From the NCBI RefSeq assembly GCF_000613245.1, contig NZ_HG964938.1, positions 1,536 through 65,535 of the forward strand: a stretch of 64,000 nt of DNA, written 5' to 3'. The position numbers and the translations under genes were made by a program. Of the stretch, positions 60,781 to 64,000 are shown piece by piece (positions within the stretch are counted from its first letter, which is position 1; each line of letters starts with the position of its first letter). The notes under the pieces are model-generated. The model was not told the DNA's origin. It did not search any database and saw only the letters and a program-made list of their open reading frames with translations. The DNA is from Mycobacterium asiaticum DSM 44297. Lineage in GTDB: Bacteria; Actinomycetota; Actinomycetes; Mycobacteriales; Mycobacteriaceae.

Positions 60781-60808
60781 TGTATACCAAGTCGGCAAAT
60801 GGTGTCAC
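60781..60808 (-). promoter_or_regulatory. Candidate internal mce1 promoter
   Basis: On the minus strand GTGACA (60803-60808) and TATACA (60781-60786) are separated by 16 bases, a near-consensus -35 with a fair -10. The site is in the gap between fadD5 and yrbE1A, where M. tuberculosis is reported to carry a separate mce1 promoter. The leader would be about 150 bases and contains a CTACC-GACA-GGTAG inverted repeat at 60726-60739. Confidence 0.4.
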
Positions 60809-60849
60809 GTCAGCACCTGGCAAACATTTTCTGGCCCGTCGACTCCCTC

Positions 60850-62514
60850 TCATGATGCGCAATCCGTTGCCGCGGAACGAAATTCGGGACCGGAACGGGC
60901 CCCGTACCGCAAACGCAATTCAGTTTTGAGGACCTTCCCGGCGGGGTTGCGGGGCAGTGCGTCTACGATCTCGAGCGCCTTGGGGTGCTTGTAGCGCGCA
61001 AGCCGCTCGGTCAGGTACTCATCTAGCTCTTCGATCGGCAGGGGTCCGTCCGTTACAGCGGCCACCGCGATGGGCACTTCGCCCCACTTCTCGTCGGCCC
61101 GGCCGATGACGGCGACCTCGACGATGCGGGGGTGACCGGCGAGCACGTTCTCCACCTCGGCGCAGTAGATGTTCTCGCCGCCGGAGATGATCATGTCCTT
61201 CTTACGGTCGACGACCCACACGTAGCCGTCGGAGTCCATCCGGACCAGATCCCCGGAATGGAACCAGCCACCGGCGAAAGCTTCCGCGGTGGCTTCCGGG
61301 TTGTTCCAGTACCCGCTCATCAGTGTCGGTGCGCGATAGACGATCTCACCGACCTCGCCGATGGCCACGTCGTTCATGTCGTCGTCGACGACGCGGGCCG
61401 CGACGGTCGGGATGACCCGGCCGACCGAGCCGCGTTTGCGGATGGCATCGTCGCCGAGCAGCATGCAGGTGACCGGCGACATCTCCGTCTGGCCGAAGGC
61501 AGCCAGGATCTGGGTGCCCGGAAAGAGCTCGGACATCTGCCGCAGCAACACATCTGGCGCCGGCGCAGCGCCCCACGACATCACCCGCAGCCGCAGGTCC
61601 CGTGGCTTGGCCTGCTGCTCCGCGCACACCGCCTGCCACTGCGCGGGCACCAGGAACAGGCCGGTCACTTTTTCGGCTTCCAGCACGTCGAGAAGCTGCC
61701 CGGGATCGAACGCGCCCAGTGGATAGATCACTGTCGGGACGCCGAGCAGCATCCCGGAGAGCAGGTTTCCGACGCCGGCGATGTGGAAAAGCGGGACACC
61801 GATGAAACCGACGTCGTTATTCAGGTCGACGCCGCTGGTGTACAGCATCGTCATTGTCTGACCGGTCAGATTGGCGTGGGTAAGCACCGCACCCTTGGGC
61901 CGTCCGGTGGTGCCGGAGGTGTACATGATCAGGGCCGGCGAGTCGTTGGGGATGTCCACCGGCGCGGGCTCATCGCCCGCCTCATTCATAAGGTCTTCAT
62001 AGAAGAGGACATCGTCGTCGCGCACCGCCCCGGCTGCATGCCCCGCGACGATCACCGATTCCAGCAACGGGGCGATCCCCCGGACACCCGCTGCCACCGG
62101 AGCGAGCACCGCCTCGGTGACGATCACCCGGGCGCCGCTGTCCTCCACAAGAAAGGCGATCTCGCTGGGGGTGAGCCGGAAATTGAGCGGCACGGCGATT
62201 GCGCCGAGCAGGTTGGCCGCCAGCACCGACTCGACGAACTCGGTGCGGTTCAGCATCAGGATCATCACCCGATCGCCGAATCCGACGCCGCGACGATTCA
62301 GCGCGCCGGCCAGCGCCACCACCCGTTGCCGCAGTTCGGCCCAGGTCACCGTGCGCCCGAGGAATCTCAGCGCAGGTGCCTGCGGCTGCATCATGGCGTG
62401 CCGCTCGAGCTGATTGACCCAGTTCTGCCGCCGGGCGCGATAGGGCTGCTCGAGAGCGAGGCCCTGAGCCTGGCCGGACGTCTCGGTCCGGTGGCTGGCC
62501 AGTTGCGCGGTCAA
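60850..62514 (-). CDS. fadD5: Fatty-acid-CoA ligase FadD5
   Basis: A 554-residue acyl-CoA synthetase, the same length as M. tuberculosis FadD5 (Rv0166), which is thought to activate fatty acids released from mycolates and imported by Mce1. The motif MYTSGTTGRPKGAVL is near 196-210, and AAFGQTEMSPVTC, GWFHSGDLVRMDSDGY and DRKKDMIISGGENIY follow in order. The catalytic Lys lies in PRNPAGKVLKTEL. The TTG start has GAGGGG six bases before. It is the first gene of the mce1 operon and diverges from mce1R across 168 bases. Confidence 0.95.
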   Translation of the reverse strand: MTAQLASHRTETSGQAQGLALEQPYRARRQNWVNQLERHAMMQPQAPALRFLGRTVTWAELRQRVVALAGALNRRGVGFGDRVMILMLNRTEFVESVLAANLLGAIAVPLNFRLTPSEIAFLVEDSGARVIVTEAVLAPVAAGVRGIAPLLESVIVAGHAAGAVRDDDVLFYEDLMNEAGDEPAPVDIPNDSPALIMYTSGTTGRPKGAVLTHANLTGQTMTMLYTSGVDLNNDVGFIGVPLFHIAGVGNLLSGMLLGVPTVIYPLGAFDPGQLLDVLEAEKVTGLFLVPAQWQAVCAEQQAKPRDLRLRVMSWGAAPAPDVLLRQMSELFPGTQILAAFGQTEMSPVTCMLLGDDAIRKRGSVGRVIPTVAARVVDDDMNDVAIGEVGEIVYRAPTLMSGYWNNPEATAEAFAGGWFHSGDLVRMDSDGYVWVVDRKKDMIISGGENIYCAEVENVLAGHPRIVEVAVIGRADEKWGEVPIAVAAVTDGPLPIEELDEYLTERLARYKHPKALEIVDALPRNPAGKVLKTELRLRYGARSGPEFRSAATDCAS

Positions 62515-62545
62515 CTAGTTCCCCTCAAGTCCCTTAGCTGTCTTC

Positions 62546-62557
62546 CGTATACATACG
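62546..62557. promoter_or_regulatory. Palindrome between fadD5 and mce1R
   Basis: CGTATACATACG is a near-perfect palindrome with arms CGTAT and ATACG. It lies 32 bases upstream of the fadD5 start, within the divergent fadD5/mce1R region, and is the best AT-rich candidate there for a GntR-type operator controlling mce1. Confidence 0.35.
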
Positions 62558-62667
62558 CACCGCTTGCGCCAGGCTGATATTTGATAAAACATGTGTTGTC
62601 TGGGTCACATTAACGGGCCTGGAAGTCCTTAACAAGAGCCGAATAAAGACCCGATACGCCGCTGAAA

Positions 62668-62680
62668 GGCCTGGCAGGCC
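62668..62680. promoter_or_regulatory. Palindrome at the mce1R start
   Basis: GGCCT-GGC-AGGCC is a perfect five-base inverted repeat that ends two bases before the mce1R GTG and covers its ribosome-binding region. It could serve as an autoregulatory operator or an RNA hairpin that limits initiation, or be incidental in GC-rich DNA. Confidence 0.3.
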
Positions 62681-62682
62681 AC

Positions 62683-63390
62683 GTGAACGCACCTCTTTCG
62701 GCTGCCCCGGAGCACAAGTCCCGGAAGCGCCGTCCGCTGCGCCGGGCTCAGCTGTCCGACGAGGTGGCGGGCCACCTGCGGACCGCGATCATGTCCGGGA
62801 CGTTGCGCCCCGGCACCTTCATCCGGTTGGACGAGACCGCGGCCCAACTAGGGGTGAGCATCACGCCGGTGCGCGAGGCCCTGCTGAAGCTGCGCGGTGA
62901 GGGGATGGTGCAGCTCGAGCCACACCGGGGGCATGTGGTGCTGCCGCTCACCCGCCAGGACATCGAGGACATCTTCTGGCTGCAGGCCACCATCGCACGA
63001 GAGCTGGCCGTCACCGCCACCGACCGCATCACCGAACGCGACATCGCCGAGCTCGAACGCATCAACGACCTGCTCGCGGCGGCGGTGGCAGCCGCCGACA
63101 CCGATGCCATCGCGTCGCTCGAGTTCTCCTTCCACCGCGTGTTCAACCAGGCCAGCGGCCGGATCAAGCTGGCATGGTTCCTACTGAACGCCGCGCGCTA
63201 CATGCCGGCGCAGCTGTACGCCGCCGATCCGCAGTGGGGTGAGTCAGCGATCGACAACCATCGCCGGCTCGTCGCCGCCCTGCGGGCCCGGGACGCCGTC
63301 GCGGTGGTCGAACACACGGTGTGGCAGTTCACCGACGCCGCCCGCCGGTTGACCGAGACGCTGGACCGGACCGGGATCTTTAGTTCATAG
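62683..63390 (+). CDS. mce1R: Mce1R, GntR/FadR-type repressor of mce1
   Basis: A 235-residue GntR-family regulator of the FadR/FCD subgroup. The winged-helix domain is at about 20-88 (EVAGHLRTAIMSGTLRPGTF, LDETAAQLGVSITPVREALL). The FCD effector domain follows and holds the conserved metal/ligand histidines in FSFHRVFNQ, IDNHRRLV and VEHTVWQF. In M. tuberculosis Mce1R (Rv0165c) represses the mce1 operon and probably senses a fatty-acyl ligand. It diverges from fadD5. The stop is immediately followed by the TB18.5-type stop on the other strand. Confidence 0.94.
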   Translation: MNAPLSAAPEHKSRKRRPLRRAQLSDEVAGHLRTAIMSGTLRPGTFIRLDETAAQLGVSITPVREALLKLRGEGMVQLEPHRGHVVLPLTRQDIEDIFWLQATIARELAVTATDRITERDIAELERINDLLAAAVAAADTDAIASLEFSFHRVFNQASGRIKLAWFLLNAARYMPAQLYAADPQWGESAIDNHRRLVAALRARDAVAVVEHTVWQFTDAARRLTETLDRTGIFSS

Positions 63391-63828
63391 TCAGCTAGCC
63401 AGTTGCTCGGCCCGCTGCTTGACGTTGGCGGCCAGCTGGTCCAGCACCTGGTTCAGCAGCATCTTCGCCATCGGGGCGGGCACCGGCATGCTGGGTTCGA
63501 CGTCGATGTCGACCGTCAACAGGCTGCTGGCGCCGGTGGCCACCACGCTGAACAGCTGCTCCTGCTTGGCGAACAGATCACCCTGCTGCATCACGGTCTG
63601 GATCTGGTTTTCGCCCGGGTAGTAAACGGCGTGGATGTAGACGCCCTCGAAGCCGTTGAGATTGGTGTCCAGCCGGACCTGGCTGGCGCGGCCGTCGTCG
63701 TAACGGGCCAACACCCAGGCGCCTTTGACGCCTTCGTTCCATTCCGGGTACCGCTCGATGTCGGAGACGATGCCCATGATGGCGCCGGCGTCGGCATTGA
63801 CCTCGACCGTCTTGCTCATAACTGGCAT
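63391..63828 (-). CDS. SRPBCC / START-like protein (TB18.5, Rv0164 type)
   Basis: A 145-residue single-domain SRPBCC (polyketide-cyclase/START-like) protein. It opens with a beta-strand (SKTVEVNADAGAIMGIVSDI), then ERYPEWNEGVKGAWVL, typical for this fold, whose cavity binds hydrophobic molecules. It matches the M. tuberculosis culture-filtrate antigen TB18.5. Its ligand is unknown. The ATG at 63828 is used; an ATG at 63819 is the alternative and neither has a strong ribosome site. It converges directly on mce1R. Confidence 0.9.
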   Translation of the reverse strand: MPVMSKTVEVNADAGAIMGIVSDIERYPEWNEGVKGAWVLARYDDGRASQVRLDTNLNGFEGVYIHAVYYPGENQIQTVMQQGDLFAKQEQLFSVVATGASSLLTVDIDVEPSMPVPAPMAKMLLNQVLDQLAANVKQRAEQLAS

Positions 63829-63857
63829 TGGCGAAGCATACGTGCGGCAAACGCCGC

Positions 63858-64000
63858 CTAATTCAGGCAGGCGGTGGCCAGCAGGGAGCGGATGGCGTCG
63901 GGAATCGGCACCGGCCTGCGGCCGACTCTGTCGACGTAGACGTGCACCCAGTGACCCAGCGCGGCGAGCGGCCGCGCGTCCTCGGTCGCCGCCTGTTCCT
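63858..64000 (-). CDS. C-terminal end of a thioesterase-like protein (partial)
   Basis: The minus-strand frame from the window end to the stop at 63858 codes 47 residues ending VPIPDAIRSLLATACLN. The part LGHWVHVYVDRVGRRPVPIP matches the last strands of hotdog acyl-CoA thioesterases (4HBT), where a V-D-R-x-x-R-P-x-P-I-P segment is common. The position fits M. tuberculosis Rv0163. The start lies beyond the window. Confidence 0.7.
   Translation of the reverse strand, partial: EQAATEDARPLAALGHWVHVYVDRVGRRPVPIPDAIRSLLATACLN

Overview
The window looks like a chromosome segment of a nontuberculous Mycobacterium, probably slow-growing. It has high GC and many GTG/TTG starts and four-base start/stop overlaps. 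Gene content and order follow the M. tuberculosis Rv0163 to Rv0216 block, read in the opposite direction. Species was not determined. Orthologue names rest on recalled M. tuberculosis proteins, not on a search. No gene-free stretch exceeds 300 bases, and I saw no tRNA, rRNA, CRISPR array, insertion sequence or prophage.

1-9.5 kb: lipid and central metabolism. A MaoC-like double-hotdog protein diverges from acyl-CoA dehydrogenase FadE3. A FadD4-like acyl-CoA synthetase is followed by an extended crotonase. Then come GTP-dependent PEP carboxykinase, with a terminator, and two coupled GTPase-like proteins with degenerate P-loops.

9.6-24 kb: cell-envelope export and heme. TrmB, a NYN-domain protein and the trehalose monomycolate flippase MmpL3 form one run. 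An AI-2E-type permease and a UPF0104 membrane protein diverge. Next come a secreted Rv0203-type heme-binding protein, MmpL11, a HTH protein, two membrane proteins of the Rv0199/Rv0200 type (Rv0199 is frameshifted) and the secreted metalloprotease Zmp1.

24-38 kb: accessory redox, peptidoglycan and copper. A TetR regulator is coupled to a molybdopterin oxidoreductase. Then follow a Tat-exported FAD oxidoreductase, two tandem L,D-transpeptidases, an MFS transporter, the copper sensor RicR, dihydroxy-acid dehydratase IlvD and the 53-residue metallothionein MymT. RicR-type palindromes lie in front of both ricR and mymT. A three-gene coupled unit ends in a GH3 beta-glucosidase.

38-47 kb: a monoacylglycerol lipase diverges from sigG. 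The sigG promoter matches the RecA-independent DNA-damage (PafBC) motif, and its reading frame is broken at a G7 tract. Behind it lie a coupled alpha/beta hydrolase, a DapB-like dehydrogenase and IclR pair, a pirin, a Pip/YhgE-like membrane protein and an exported phosphodiester-glycosidase-like protein.

47-64 kb: the complete mce1 lipid-import operon on the minus strand, fadD5-yrbE1A-yrbE1B-mce1A-B-C-D-lprK-mce1F plus four Mce-associated membrane proteins, with a DUF1275 gene added at its tail. The divergent GntR-type repressor Mce1R, a TB18.5-type SRPBCC protein and the end of a thioesterase complete the window.

The points most worth a second look are the two single-base frameshifts in G/C runs (Rv0199 homologue and sigG), the leaderless PafBC-type sigG promoter, the degenerate GTPase pair, the replaced heme ligand in the Rv0203 homologue, and the RicR boxes flanking ilvD.
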